DNA of 60,000 bases from Antedon mediterranea (GCF_964355755.1 NC_092677.1:11308601-11368600); one strand, 5' to 3'; positions 20,606-34,284 are shown, numbered from the stretch's first letter. Numbers and translations are program-made. The notes: generated by a model from the letters alone, not told the origin.

Positions 20606-22617
20606 AAAAATCAAATTAGAAGGTTTGATTTTCTTTTTTTATTTGTAATAAATGACTTAAAAGGTTTGAATTAGTGGTATGAAGTTTACGTATATAATAT
20701 TTTATTAATTTTAATATGAGGTTAACTTTATTAGCTAGAATATACTTACCCACCAGAATACTTTTAATGTTATGTACAGTCCTACCAATTTTCTTTTATT
20801 GCAATTAATAAACCTTTTGATCCAGCTGATTTAATAATTTCAATGTAAATCTTTAAAAAAAATTAATATTTGGTATACCTAGTAAATTCCAGCTATTAAT
20901 TCCTGGTTCATATTTGATTTAAAGTAACTTTATGGCTGATTTTCGCATGCGTATGTTATAATTCATATGCTGATTATCTAATAATATAATTTAAATATAA
21001 AATGAAATTATATTCATAACTATTATAGTTCATTGACCTTGCTGGTTATTTATGATTTAATATGCAATGGCTCGGGTAGACATCCTGCTTCCTAGCTGAA
21101 CTGTACTTCATTCAATTCTCACGGTATTTTGACAACATAAACCTTCGACCAAACGTTCTCAATAAAACCATATAAAAACTGGCATAAATATGAAATCTTA
21201 CTATTTTTTTTAAAGAGTAATATAGGTTTGACTTAAGTACTGTAAAATTGTTCCAATTGAAACTATAGGTGGTGCTATACCCATTGGATTGTGGATGCTT
21301 TGTGTGGTTATGTGAGGTTATTGACCTTTTCCCTGTAAAGAAAAGTGCATTTGTTGTGGCTGTCTGTTACTGTTGTCTGTTATTGCATACTAGAGGAAAC
21401 CTCCCAAGTTTATTTACAAATCATATTGACATCATATCTTCCTCTTCATTAAATCATTTATGAATTAATGAGTTGTTATACCACTGCAATTTACGAAATA
21501 AACAAGTTTTATTACTAAATAATAGTTTTGGAAAGTCATAGGATGAATAGTGCAGATGGCGTAATACTAATAATTTTAATAAGGCCAAATAAAAATTTGC
21601 TATTTTCACATCCTGGATATGAGGGAAAAATTACTATTATCTCAGATGTACACTGATAATAACGACTAAATTTTTTTTTATATACTGAATGTTTTTAGTG
21701 CTGTAGCATTTTAATTCTTTAAATGTTTAATGAAAAATAAAATTTTAAAAAGATAGACTTCTAATAAATTGTATTGTATAAAAAATTAAAGATAACAATT
21801 TATTAATACTTATAGTTTACAATACATTTGTTGCCATAGTGATTTTTTATTAGTATAATTGTATCCATATTCTAAAAGTTCACAAATCTTTCCAAATAGA
21901 TGGAATGTAAAAAATAAAATGGGTATATAATATAATCATATTTTTCGACACCAGGGTCGAATATGTTAAAATCCAAAACTTTAAAAAGAGTTTGACCCTG
22001 TACTATTTACAAATGTGCAACTTGATATGTCCCTAGTGTGGAGATGGCCCCTTTTAAAGTAAAAAAAATCACTTTTGATGACAAAACAGATGAAATTTAT
22101 GATTCTGACACATGTGAAAATAATTTGACTAATGAAATTTTAGTGGCAACATCAAAGTAAACATTAGAAGGATGTCAGAGTGGTGCCATCGTAAATTATA
22201 TTAGACTTTCATAATCTGTCAGTTAAAATACAAATGTAAAAAATAACAGGAGATTAGACATTTTGTGCACATTAAATTATGATAAACTTTTCATTGTAAA
22301 TTTTACAAACTTATAACCTATATTGTACATAGTGGAACATTACATTTTTTAAAGGAAAATTATGCACATGTGTCATATATAGGCTTTGAGATCCAGACTT
22401 ATAAAATGGTTTGCTTTCCATTGCTCGCTAGATTTTTTTCCGTACACGAGTTCCACCATTCATTCGTTTTTGGATACGCTTGATGCATTTTGTATTCTGT
22501 AAAAATCACTGCGCATGAGAGTCATAAATTTTCTGTAAGAATGAGGAATCTTCCATTAGGTGTGTGTGTTCAATGGTTATTTTTTATTTATTTATTTTTT
22601 ATTTAATTTAATTTTAT
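20606..22617. other. Non-coding, nothing recognised
   Basis: AT-rich, with T- and A-runs. The short frame at 21269-21463 has no motif. Confidence 0.4.
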
Positions 22618-22950
22618 GTCTTTAGGCAATGTGGCCAAGGATTACCAATAGTGAATTAATCACTGTCCTATCAGATAGGTGGTAATCCCCCTGATACAGG
22701 GGCTATTGTGTGAACCAGTTCACCGGGGTAACCCCCTACTCTTTTTCGAATAATGAACTGGGTTCTTTAAAGTACACACAGGTTATAACTGTGTACACTG
22801 GAAATACGGTTTATAGTCCTTATCCGAGAAGACTTGTTCCACCACCAGAACTAGGAGCGAGTCGGCCTCGAACCCTTGCCGATGTTGTTGTTGGCTCTTT
22901 AGGTACGGTAAACGGCGCCCCTGCCTTAACAGCTCGGCCATATATTGAAT
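22618..22950 (-). mobile_element. tRNA-derived SINE, family S, best-preserved copy
   Basis: Read on the minus strand: A box TGGCCGAGCTG (22930-22940), B box GGGTTCGAGGCC (22864-22875), then TAGTTCTGGTGGTGGAACAAG, GTACTTTAAAGAACCCAGTT and GGGGTTACCCCGGTG (about 22722-22735), the same ordered blocks as at 10791-11046. The tail continues with GATAGGACAGTGATTAATTC and CTTGGCCACATTG. The plus-strand open frame across it (22710-22976) is incidental. Confidence 0.85.
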
Positions 22951-22974
22951 TGTATTGTTTTTTAACTTTCTGTT

Positions 22975-23136
22975 AAGTGCTGTCTACACTTTCAAACTTT
23001 ATGTGACAAAAAAATGTGATGTGCGTATATATGGACATGATAATGTCATATCACTACCATATTTTAGCATATCACTACCATATTTGGGCACATCACACTT
23101 TTTTGTCAAACTAGTTTGATAGTGTAGACAGAGCTT
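22975..23136. mobile_element. MITE family A, ~160-bp typical copy
   Basis: The left end GCTGTCTACACTTTCAAAC is followed by TTTATGTGACAAAA, ATATATGGACATGATAATG and two copies of ATATCACTACCATATTT. The right end is GTTTGATAGTGTAGACAGAG. It is inserted immediately next to the SINE head. Confidence 0.9.
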
Positions 23137-26100
23137 GAGCGATTCATGTTCAGAAAAACATGGATTGCACATTCCACCAAAAAATAAAAATCGACAATTT
23201 AAAAAATAAGAAATTTGTCTTACAGACGAATAATTTTCTGGTCATAGGCCTAAATGAAATTGTGAGGAGAGCAACACATATCAAACAGGTTACTGTAGAG
23301 ATATATATCTCAGATTGATTATAGGCTTAAATATTTCATTGGCATAATAAAATATGAGGAATTAAGATTTCTGCTCCAACCTTGAAAATTTATCCATAAC
23401 CATTAACAAAATACTGTTGTTGTAATTACCTATATTGGTAGGATCTGATAATTATATTGTCAAATATTACAACATTGTTGTAAAAGTAGTACAGTACTTC
23501 AACTTGTTTTGGTTTTTTTATACCTAAAAACTACTTTATGGTTTTACTATATAGGGAGATCTGCTTTGACAGAAAAACCAATAGGTGTACATTAATAATG
23601 TATTATTTATTATAGAAAACAACATATAATCACTAAAATAGCATCGCTTTCTGCATTTAATTTTAATAATATTTTTATAACGATCATATTAAGTAAAAAT
23701 ATTAAATAGCCTATCATTGAATTTATAACATTACTAACTGTATTACCCAATAAACTAATTTTTTTAATCGAAATTAATTGTTGCTGTGTTGTTAAACGCT
23801 TAAATGTAACTGGGTGGAAGACTTAGAGAGTTTGTTGGCTCCCTGCTGCAACCTCCTCCCCTCCCCTAGAACAATGACATATTTTCAGTTCCGTCATTAT
23901 TTAATTTTTTTTTACTATTACAGTATTTTTATTTATTTATTTATACTGTTATGATTATTATTTTATTTGTTATTGCTATATTAGACCTACACAGTTTTAT
24001 TATTATTTTAGTTAAAATATGACAAAAATAACTACCATACTGCAATTTGAATTCTGTTTATTATCACAGTTGCTGGAATTCCTTTCTCTCGTTTATTTTT
24101 TCAGGCCTATGATTTATGGACTTTATAACATTAACAAACAAAAATCGTGCAAACTTAGACAAGCTGTATTATTTATCTCTCAGGTTCACTTTAATAATGT
24201 CCAAAATGGCATGATGTCAAAGGTCAGTTCTCGCTCACAGAACATTGTTTATAAAGGTAATTTTTTTTATTAATAAATATTTTTTTAAAGTACTTACAAT
24301 TGAATTGTTTTGTTCGTGGGTGATAAAGCAAAGGATGATAATTGTCACAACGTATGGAAACAGGAAATATGGAAACAAATCCGTGTAATGTATGAAATAC
24401 GGAGCACGTTTTAGAGGAGGATTAATATGAATACATTATTCCTTTAAGAAAAATACAAATTTTAATTTGGAGACGTTTTGATGAAATTATCATTTTTATA
24501 TGTTTTTTTGTGTCTATTTTAGCACTACAAACAGTATAGACAAGAGAATAAATAATATTGTATTTATAAACAACAAAACACTATACCTTGATGAAAAATA
24601 CACTATGTTCCTTTTCATTTTTAGGTGTAAATTTTCTTGTGCGTAGCACTAATTGTGGCCATTGATATCACATTATTTCGTGATGTAGTATTGTTATTTT
24701 ATGAATGGTTCATGAACAATAAATTACCTCATCATGGCGCCCTCAATCAGTTCTAAGAAGGGTGAATGAATGCATTGCAAGAATGTAAATCAAAACTTTA
24801 TATTTTCATAACCACCAAAATATTTTGTTATGGCTATAGCTTTGAAAATTATACGTATTTTATAATAATTTTGGTTATCAGATCGAACAGCGTTTGTATC
24901 TTTCATGCTGTTTTGGAGGAGATAGACTTTAGAGTAATAATACATTTCTGATTCTAGTATTATAATAGATTATTTAAAACATTAAATAATTTCAATGTTG
25001 ACTGCTTAGATTCTTATTATGTAATCAATATATATAATCAATCAACAATGTAATTAAGAAGATTGCATATTCATAATGAGTTTAATTAAATCTTGATCGT
25101 CCCTCAGAATATATTAAAAGATTGTCTTAATTAACAAAAATATACTAATTGGTCTCAATACTAAAATTGAGATTCTACGTTGAAATTAATTTAAAATACT
25201 TGATTATTATAACAAGATTAGGGAAATGCTGATAACACGCTGGTTTATTAAAACCATTGAGTTAAAACTCAAATTTCCCCATATTACAGTGCAAATATCG
25301 ATAGAATATAATTACGAATGTCTGAATGAATGGAATATTTATTTAATCTTCAAAAAATTGTTTGAATAAACAAACGAGATGATAGGATAAAGTAATTACA
25401 TTGGCTATTAAAACAATTGACATTAATGGGAAGGAAATTAATTTTCTCCATCCAAGCAGTTAAATTTGATTATAAATATATAATGGAGACCTTCATGAAA
25501 TTGCAATGATTGCTTGAACTGTCATCGTCAAGAAGTGCAATGTCTCTTTCAAAAATTATTTTTAAACAAAAGAAAATTAATCTCGCGTTACATTAAATGT
25601 GAAATCTGTACTTTACAATGTTGGTATTTGTACTGTAATTTTTTTTTTAAATTTGCAAATATAACTGATTGCAACATTGTTTTCCCGTGGCATTTTAGAC
25701 AAAAGATTTTTTATTCCGCTACTAAATTTTAGAAATACTGTAATAGACAAATTTATTTACAGCTAAACATAACAGTTGGTTAAAGGCTTTCATTTTTGTA
25801 TGTTGACATATTCTTCTAAGACCCTTTGATATTTTGTATTTTCAAGTAAAAGTTTAAATAATAGTTTAAAAGTCACTAAAATATTGGATTGAAAATATGT
25901 TATTTTATTTAGAGCTAATTTATTTTTAAAATAAAAAACTATTATTAGTATTACAAATATAACTGTATTTAAATCTAAACAATTGTTGACTATCAGCTCT
26001 CATAGTTGTATATTCTTCTTTGATTTTTTTCCTTTAACCCTTTGATTTTTTTACGTTCTTTTTACCGTAAAATTACAATAATATAATACTTTAGACACGA

Positions 26101-26978
26101 CTGTAAAATATTTAATTGAATGTATTATTTTATTTATAGCCAATTGATCAGTGTTATATCAAGTAACTTTCGAGTGTTATGTGTAATATGAATATGTCTA
26201 TATTAATAATTATTAATCTTCACATTGTAACCTAATATAACATTCATAATGCGATATGAAATCAAACCTTTTACTTATTATTTTTTCCCACTTCTTCTAA
26301 TTGCTGTAAACAAGAATGGGATGAATGACACACAAAATTCTATCAAATTTTCTTAAGAATACTTTATTAATGTTTTAATCTAAGCAATTTTACGCAACAA
26401 AGGAATGAAAATGAGAGTTTGCGATCCGTAAAAGCATTAAACAAATCAGCGATGGTAAACAAATATTTAAATGGACGAATGTTTGAAATTTTGTCAAACA
26501 AATTATAATCCTGTATCAATCATTTTTGTAGTAAATTAGAAATAATGAAATTCTATATGGCCAGGATTTGAGTTAAAAGCATATATTCATCTTTATTGTA
26601 GATTTATTTTAAATAGTAAGAGAACATTTGGTAACAATCCTTTTCTTTCTATTTACAAACTATGGTACATAATTCTTGTTAAACCCAAACAAAGACAAAT
26701 TTTGAAACCATATCTTAAATTACACGTTTGGCATATTTTCTTAAGCTACAGTAAATCATGAAAATATTAATTTATTAAAATCGTTTACAAGCACATACAG
26801 TGCATTCAATTTTGGTTAATTAAATTTATTAATTAAATTCAATCAGCAAAGAAACTGCACATTCTTTAATTTAGATGTCGATTCTTGTATTTTTTGTGTT
26901 TAATTAATATTAACTAATTAATCCGGTGTGCTATTTTAGAATATGTATTTGTTGCTTCTACAAAAAACATTAATTCTT
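23137..26978. other. Long AT-rich non-coding stretch
   Basis: Nothing beyond simple AT-rich runs is recognisable. The short frames (24019-24273, 24766-24951, 25514-25732) lack motif content and biased composition. Confidence 0.5.
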
Positions 26979-27133
26979 AAGCTATACACTATCAAACTTT
27001 ATGTGACAAAAATATGATGTTCCCATATATGGACATGATGATGTCATATCACTACCATATTTGGGAATATCATTATCATATTTGGGCACATCACGCTTTT
27101 TTTGATAAACTAGTTTGATAGTGTAGACAGAGC
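26979..27133. mobile_element. MITE family A copy
   Basis: AAGCTATACACTATCAAAC on the left (slightly deleted) and GTTTGATAGTGTAGACAGAG on the right. The internal ATATATGGACATGATGATG and doubled ATCA(C/T)TA(C/T)CATATTTGGG are as in other copies. Confidence 0.9.
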
Positions 27134-27847
27134 ACTTCACTTTTGTGGAAAGAAACAGCATAGATGGTTATCTTATAATTCTAGGATGAAAACTTTTTAG
27201 TTCTCTATTGTTTTATGTAAGAAGAACGTATGTTTATCTATCGTTGATCGTTATCGTCCTATTGTAAATGAGACTTAAGATCAAATAACCATTTTCTAGT
27301 GCCACGCATTGTCACATGACGTTATTGTTTGATTTTACTCATAACTGTTATTGTGTTCCATAAAGTTGACAAATGTACTATTATTTGTGGCGCCTGTTTG
27401 TGACGGGTCATTGAAATTTCTTCATGACATATCTAGAATCGCCTGATTTGACTGCAATCAATATTAATCGAATGTAAATATCATTGTGTCGCTGAAGAAA
27501 TGTATCGCAATCACAGATTCATGTCACTTTCAAATTAACACCTGAAGTTTGATGTTAATAGAACTTTTAATTGTTCTGTTTTTATATAGGTGGATTGATC
27601 ATTTTGAATAGTTACATTTAACTCCTTTCAGTTTCAATATATGTATTGTATGTAAATGAAATTGATACTTTAGCAGTAATTTGCACTTTTATGTAAAAGC
27701 ATACAGTTTAAAATCTTCAAATAATGAATGTTTAATGAGTGGAATAGAGAGAAGATTTTCATGAGTTGAAAGATGGACTTTATTTAACATGATTATCTCT
27801 GAAATATTTGGTGGTCTCAGTCAGAATATGGCAACAAAGTAAAATCT
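27134..27847. other. Non-coding between two MITE copies
   Basis: No gene recognised. Confidence 0.4.
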
Positions 27848-27981
27848 TATGCCTACACTATCAAACTTTATTTGGCAAAAAGATATGATGTGCGCATATA
27901 TGGACATGATGATGTCATATCACTACCATAATGTGGGCACTTTTTTTGTCAAACTAGTTTGATAGTGTAGACAGAGCTTTA
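27848..27981. mobile_element. MITE family A copy (one internal repeat deleted)
   Basis: The ends TGCCTACACTATCAAAC and GTTTGATAGTGTAGACAGAG. Only one ATCACTACCATA block remains, which explains its shorter length of about 134 bp. Confidence 0.88.
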
Positions 27982-28607
27982 GGCCGCTATGTAATTCCTT
28001 TCAGTATCAATGTGTTCAGACAATCTCTGCTGAATGGCGCAAACATTAGACTTCTCTCTGTGGATATAATGATGTCATTACACCAAGTACGAACAATCAC
28101 CAAATGAGAAACTGCTTTTATTTGGAGTAATAGGCTGACCTTTGTTTAACAAAGTACCAAAGCTGGTGTTGTAGAAAACCAAAGTTCTTTTGGGATTTTT
28201 CATAGAAACAGGCCTTTACGGTATTAATAGATTTTGCAGTTTTTATTTTCTCAGTTTGTTACAGTAGTATTACTAAATGCTGTTATTCAAGTTTATCCAT
28301 TGTAAACAGTGTATCTTACATGTTGATAAAAGAGGGAATAATTGCTAGTAATTTTAGGAAATAAGAATTGTAAAGATAAAGGCAAATCAACTATATGATG
28401 TACATAGTGATGGATCTGTAAACGCATCACTGACTATCAACTTTAAAAACAAAATGTTGATTAAACTTGTTTTTACTTTTTTTGTCTAACCGACATCTAG
28501 GCAAGTCACCCATAAGACAGGTATCCATCGTTTATGGCTGATTTTGTTGGCCCCACGATATTTTGATGAGTAGAAGAGATTATTTCAGTATTAATGCAGT
28601 GTAAATT
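27982..28607. other. Non-coding, nothing recognised
   Basis: No gene or repeat recognised. Confidence 0.4.
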
Positions 28608-28655
28608 AGGGGTTAGTTTAATTTAGTAAGGGTTAGGTTAATTAGGGGGTTAGGT
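28608..28655 (+). repeat. Degenerate GGGTTAGG-type repeat
   Basis: TTAGGGGTTAG, AAGGGTTAGG and AGGGGGTTAGG occur within 48 bases, resembling TTAGGG telomeric units but irregular. It may be a tiny interstitial telomere-like patch or chance. Confidence 0.3.
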
Positions 28656-28749
28656 TGATTATTTGGATAGATCGAGTATTTAAACTTTTGTGCAACTGTA
28701 TAATGTACCACGTTATGCATTATACAGTTGGTACTCCGTGGAATATGCA

Positions 28750-29045
28750 GATCCTACATTGGCGCAATCACCTGTACAATCTTCCAGTACCAAAAATTAT
28801 TGAAAGACTAGATATTGAGAAGAGCAATCTGTTAATAAATATGTTGAAATATTATTATTATTGATTTTTCATTTAAATTTAGATACATTTTGTAGTGTAG
28901 TGACAGTGTATTGTTGGGCAATTATAACAGCATAAATATCATTTGAGTTTTTTTTGTGGATCCTACGTTAGTGCAATCACCTGTACAATATCCCAGTACA
29001 AAAAATTATCGAAAGACTAGATATTAAGAAGAGCAATCTTTTGTT
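28750..29045 (+). repeat. ~85-bp dispersed direct duplication
   Basis: 28750-28835 and 28959-29043 share GATCCTAC.TT.G.GCAATC, ACCTGTACAAT, CCAGTAC, AAAAATTAT.GAAAGACTAG and AGAAGAGCAATCT in order, offset by 209 bases. Confidence 0.75.
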
Positions 29046-29483
29046 GCCAGAAAGTTATTAAATTTGTTTATTTCTGCTGCCTTGGCGCAGAATGGTAAAA
29101 AAACACTTATCTTGTTTATTAAGTCAATCAGTAAAGCAAAGAGAAAATGAAAACGTTATGGTCTCGACCATGTGAGAGAAGTAAATTGTGTCAGAGATAT
29201 GTCTGGCCTTTTGCGATACTAAAGGCGATGATGCATGAATTTCCCAAGCGATCTGAAGCCACAAGGCATTCAATCAGACTTACAATTGTAACATAGATAT
29301 GAAATAAATATTGTATTAAATTAATCAATGTAAAAAAAGCAGTTTCGTGACAGTTTATAGTCTAAGAGGTCTGGGTATGGAATTTGGAGGGTGGGATTAT
29401 AATTGAATTGCATTAACAATGAATTTATTATGTATTATATACTTCTATGATTTACCAAATTAATTTAGTGTAAATTTTCATGA

Positions 29484-29511
29484 TATTATTATTATTATTA
29501 TTATTATTATT

Positions 29512-29565
<54 letters not shown>
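29484..29565. repeat. (ATT)n microsatellite
   Basis: About 25 ATT units with one GTG interruption. It produces a spurious poly-leucine frame. Confidence 0.95.
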
Positions 29566-29567
29566 CT

Positions 29568-29660
29568 CCAGAGGCGTAGGCTGGCTGCTGTCTCTCTGGG
29601 TGTGCAAAAAAGTTGTAAATGCGGAACTAACTTACGCCCCTGTATTCAGTGATATGTGGT
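29568..29660. repeat. Dispersed repeat fragment next to the ATT tract
   Basis: AGAGGCGTAGGCTGG and the near-inverted CTTACGCCCCTG bracket about 70 bases, an arrangement like the CAGTGG-GTAAC fragments elsewhere. Low certainty. Confidence 0.3.
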
Positions 29661-31059
29661 AATTGATTATTTTAAAAATTAATAAATAAAAAAATTAATT
29701 AAAAAATGGATAAATTAAAATTATAACATGCCTACAATTTACTCAATATGTTTTTTTAAATACAGCAATAATAACAAATTAAAATGCTGCTATAAATTTT
29801 CTACATCTCTGATTTATAGTTCATTCGATAAAAACAAGTTGCAATGATATAAAAACAAGGATAAAAAATGACAAAATTGATATATTTCCTTTACACTGTA
29901 ATAATAATAAAATGATACAGAATTTATAATAGTTGATACCTGGTTAAAGATGTATTTTTTGCAGGTGTTTTAACTGCGTCTCGGTGCACGTGTTCTTGTA
30001 CACTGCCAACGGACAGAACTTGTATATAAATATCATCTGGCAGTTTTTCGTGTCTAATCAATCATAATACAGACGATTTTTCCAATATTTTTGTTGTTGT
30101 CATTTCATATCAAACGAAAGGTGTGAAAACAAATTGCATTTTAGTATTTACAATTTATATAAAACACGTTTCATCTTTTGTTGGTGAATGGAGTTGGCAC
30201 TGCATTACATTATTGAGAGTTTGTTTAAATTGTTTTGTGCAAGAAAACAGAATTAAATTAGTTTTTCCTCATACTACTACTTAATTTGTGTTAGGTTTTG
30301 ACATAAATAGTGCCTTCTAATGTTTAATGGGCTGAATATTGGTGTTGGAAAATAAATAACGAGAGAAGATGACGATATACCAGCAACATACTCTGTGTAG
30401 AGCAAGTGAGAAATATTTGATTGATGGGTACGGATTTTTCTTGCCTTTTTCTTGTTTCATTTGATGAAAATGAGTTATGATTTGGCTTCGGGTGGTGCTT
30501 ACGAAGAATGCTAAATCTGATAGATTTTCGTCTCAATTCTTGTCAAACAGAAATACCTTCGTGGCCTATATTCTGTTGCTTTAAATGACCATAGAAAGAC
30601 ACCTAGTATATAGTCAATATCGAAATGTGATGTGCCCATGGGCAGAGCTATTTCAATAGAAAAATGAAGGTAATATTTTACAGGCAATGTGGTAATGTTT
30701 GCAGGTAATTTAATACAGCATGTCAGAATTGATCAAAGTGTATATAGCGCTTACGATTTTTTACCTACAACGATTTAAAAATCATGTTTCGTTATAAAAT
30801 ACACAAATAGCATTCACAGTTCTTAAATGACATCAACCCAAAAAATGTTTTTTTTTTTCATTGTAAATTATAGACTAACAGTTGAATTTACACTTACTTT
30901 ATATTTACTTAAGTAGCAAAATATAATAGGAATTTCTAAAATGTTAAAACGTATGCTATTTTAAACTATATGCCTTTAGCTATTTTAAACTATATGCCTT
31001 TAGATAACTTTAATAATATTGATAATTCTAATGATTATGAAGTAATAGTAGAATCCTTC
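29661..31059. other. Non-coding, nothing recognised
   Basis: AT-rich. The minus frame 30324-30536 lacks a motif. A 20-base piece (AACTATATGCCTTTAG) is doubled at about 30965-31003. Confidence 0.4.
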
Positions 31060-31210
31060 CTTTGTGAGACCCCTTGTCAGAGGACAGCCCATACCGGGGG
31101 ACACCCCTAATCGGAGACATTATCAAGGGGGACAGCCCATACCGGGAGACACCATCAAGAGGTATGAGGGATATGTTTAACACTAAAGCCAACCCCTTTT
31201 CAGGGGGCAA
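31060..31210. mobile_element. Family B element (GGGGGACA/CC repeats)
   Basis: GACCCCTTGTCAGAGGACAG, CCCATACCGGGGGACACC, CTAATCGGAGACA, AAGGGGGACAGCCC, CATACCGGGAGACACC. Two ~50-base units are repeated in tandem, related to the AGGGGACAC family. Confidence 0.55.
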
Positions 31211-33705
31211 CCCAGTTAAAGTCCCGAAAGTGTTCAAGGGTTTTTTTCTGTAACTTTTTGTTTTTTTCTTCAGGCATTGATCAAATGTTTTATCCAACTG
31301 TACAAAAGTAAAGTACATTTGAATTCTTGTGAAAAGTTGGGTAAGACCTACACCATGCCCATTAAAACATGCTGCTTTGTTTGTTTGTTTGTTTGTTTTG
31401 TTCGTTTACCACACAAATTTTAATACAAAGTAAGACAAATAATTGAAAGATATGAGTATATGTTCATATACCGTACCTCTAATTAGCTCTTTTGAGCCTT
31501 GATAACAAAGTTTTGTTGTATCTTTCAATTTGCAACCTATCAATGAAGTACCATGCTGTTGAACTACATATAGCATATTCGGTACACAGTATTCTTTTAA
31601 GTGTTTAAAGGAAAATAAATGGAAAAAGGGGGAAAACGGTGACGTCTTCTTTATTCTTTTTTAATTTTCTGGTTGACTAATGTTAATAATAGATTTCTAT
31701 AATAAGTTAATACAAAAATCAGAAATCACAGTTTTCAAATTAACAGTGTTTGTATAATCTGATTATTCATCAGCATACGCTTTTGATTATTCAGTTTTCT
31801 CTCGTGGGATAAAGTTGATCTAAATGCAATAAACTTCTTAAACTAATACCTGTCATTTTTTTGTATTTTGTTTGATCACGGGAAAACAATTCTAATTATG
31901 TAAGTTAAAAGATATCATGAGCTATTAAAAGGTTGTCATGGCCCACAGATTTCACTATTACAAAATACTTGTGAATTCATACGATTTTGTTACTAGATAG
32001 GTTTCATATTTTTCATGAGGTGGTTGTGTTCACGCGTTCGTTGTTTTCTAGCGCAGTGTATCTGTCATAAGCTATTAACGTCATGTAAAACGATACGGTC
32101 AATTCAATCCTGTAATATGCATAAACTCATCACACAGCCAAATAGCCTCCTTTTATACATCATTGATGAGCTATTCGCTTGGAGCTAAAACAAATATTTT
32201 AATAACCGTCTGAATTTCACAATTTGAATATCATAAATGCTCAAAGAATCGCACCTAAGTGGCTGGATGAAATCATGGCACAAATTATATTTTTCGCCTG
32301 CGTCTTTAATATAATTGATCAAATTTGTGTATGATAAACGAGCAAGTGTACGTAGTCATACGTAAATTATGATATAGCGTACTGCTGCTTATTATCATTC
32401 CATATTTTTCACATTCCATTAAGAAACTGACAGTTGATCTTATGTCTATATAAATTGTTGTAGTATTAAGTTCATTCGATTCTTCTTCAGATACCTCTAA
32501 GGAAACATCCTTTATATTTACGTGTCAGTACATATTCATACGTATTTGTTTGTTTCTAGACGTACTGATTTTAAACTACATGATTCTCAGATGAAGATTT
32601 GTAGAATATCATTCTTATTGTATTATTAACTCTAATGACAGAATCAATTGTAGATTCTTCTTTTAATTATATCATTTACATCTATTGATAATACAGTATA
32701 CCAGAAATTACTTTTTTAAATGCCATTCGAGTGATCTATATAGGTTACATGGGACTTATACAATTTAGACTAAATACAATTTTGGCAAAACCTTCCCTAA
32801 TATAGAACTGAATAATATTGACAATTTTGTTTGACGCTGTAATGTAAGCTGGTACAATAATGTTCCATAGAATAACCTATAGTGCATGATGTCTACAACT
32901 ACCCTATTCCGCGGCCAAAACAGGAGCGCCGTTTTCTTGCACGGCTTAACCTTCAACAAATGATTAAAAATGGTAACACCAACACCAACTCTAGATCGTT
33001 AGGTGTGTTATAAAACAACAAATGTGTGCTTTGTATTCGTAGAATTGGGAGAATATTTTTGCTGTTTGCTGAAGATGTCCTATTCAACATGCCACCTCAT
33101 TGAATAGATCAGTCAATATGAAAATATTCTCCCCATTCAACTCATAGACATTCATTATTTATAATATAACCGTTAAGAAAATCGATGCATGATTTCTTCA
33201 CAATTAAAATTTCAAATTTTTTTTACCTATTTAAATTTTTAGATAAACTAAAAAATATTTATTATGTTGGCATTTATGACTTAATATATGATGTCAGATC
33301 GTGTGTATAGAATCTATAAATGACATAGGTTGTGAATATTCGTCAGCATAGGAATTTAAGTGGCAAAAATTGCATGAAAGTAATTCATCAAATGTATGTA
33401 TAAACATTGACTTGAATAGCAATTATTGATCTCTATAGATACGTGAACTGTTCATTGACCATTTACTCGATTCCAACTGTAAACAGCGAACCGTCGCTAC
33501 TTCGTTAAATCTTATGTTTTGTTCGGGTTAGTTTTAGGTTATTTTTTGAATATATTAATTCACTAAAGAGATTTATTTTAAAAAGATTATAAATCTAGGA
33601 AACATGTTTTAGCGAGTGCATCAAATTGAAAACATGTTCTGAATATAGATAAATTTGTTGGCCATTCCCTGTAATACCCAAGTATTTTTTTTAAACATTG
33701 TTCTC
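31211..33705. other. Long non-coding stretch
   Basis: A (TTTG)n run lies at about 31376-31402. Otherwise there is no gene, repeat partner or RNA fold that I can support. Confidence 0.45.
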
Positions 33706-33869
33706 AAGCTCTGTTTACACTATTAAACTTTATGCGACAAAAAATGTAAAGTGCCCATATATGGACATGATGATGTCATATCACTACCATATTTGGGAAT
33801 ATCACTACCATATTTGACCACATCACACTTTTTTTGTCAAACTAGTTTGGTAGTGTAGACAGAACTTTA
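33706..33869. mobile_element. MITE family A, ~163-bp copy
   Basis: AAGCTCTGTTTACACTATTAAAC on the left and GTTTGGTAGTGTAGACAGAACTT on the right, with internal ATATATGGACATGATGATG and two ATCACTACCATATTTG blocks. Confidence 0.9.
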
Positions 33870-33973
33870 GGATTTATTGTGGGATACATGAATAAAAACT
33901 GTATCCTAGTTGGTCCTTTGCTGGAAGCATTGTAAAATCAACTACTTTCAACAATTACATAAATTGGATGTTG

Positions 33974-34120
33974 TCAGTGGCAGATCCAGGATTTGAAATA
34001 GGCCTAAAAATGGTAAAATGAAGTGCAATCTTGTTTACATGTGGGGGGTAAGGGTTGCTGTGTCTCTCCCTTGGATTGGCATGATTATATTATTGGTTAG
34101 GCCTAAATATTTATACAAAC
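33974..34120 (+). repeat. Dispersed repeat fragment (GTGGCAGATCCAGGATT type)
   Basis: It begins CAGTGGCAGATCCAGGATTT and has GTGGGGGGTAAGGG, then CCCTTGGATTGGC, a degraded inverted form of the start. GTGTGGATCCAGCAGTTTT at about 40403 looks like another end of the same kind. Confidence 0.4.
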
Positions 34121-34284
34121 TTTTCCTCTATCGTTTGTATTTATAACATTTAAAATTTATTAGAACGATATTTATATACTAATTATTTTTAATTATTTCT
34201 TAAATTTCTAACTGTATAAGATTTTTTTTTATATATGGCCTCATGAAAAAATACAGTTTTTTAAATTTCAAAATAAGGATATAT

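Noticed and set aside
22710-22976. 88-residue plus-strand frame
   Set aside because: It lies antisense across a tRNA-derived SINE.
28608-28655. True interstitial telomere
   Set aside because: Only three irregular GGGTTAGG-like pieces. Too short and degenerate.
29480-29662. Poly-leucine protein
   Set aside because: Direct translation of an ATT microsatellite.
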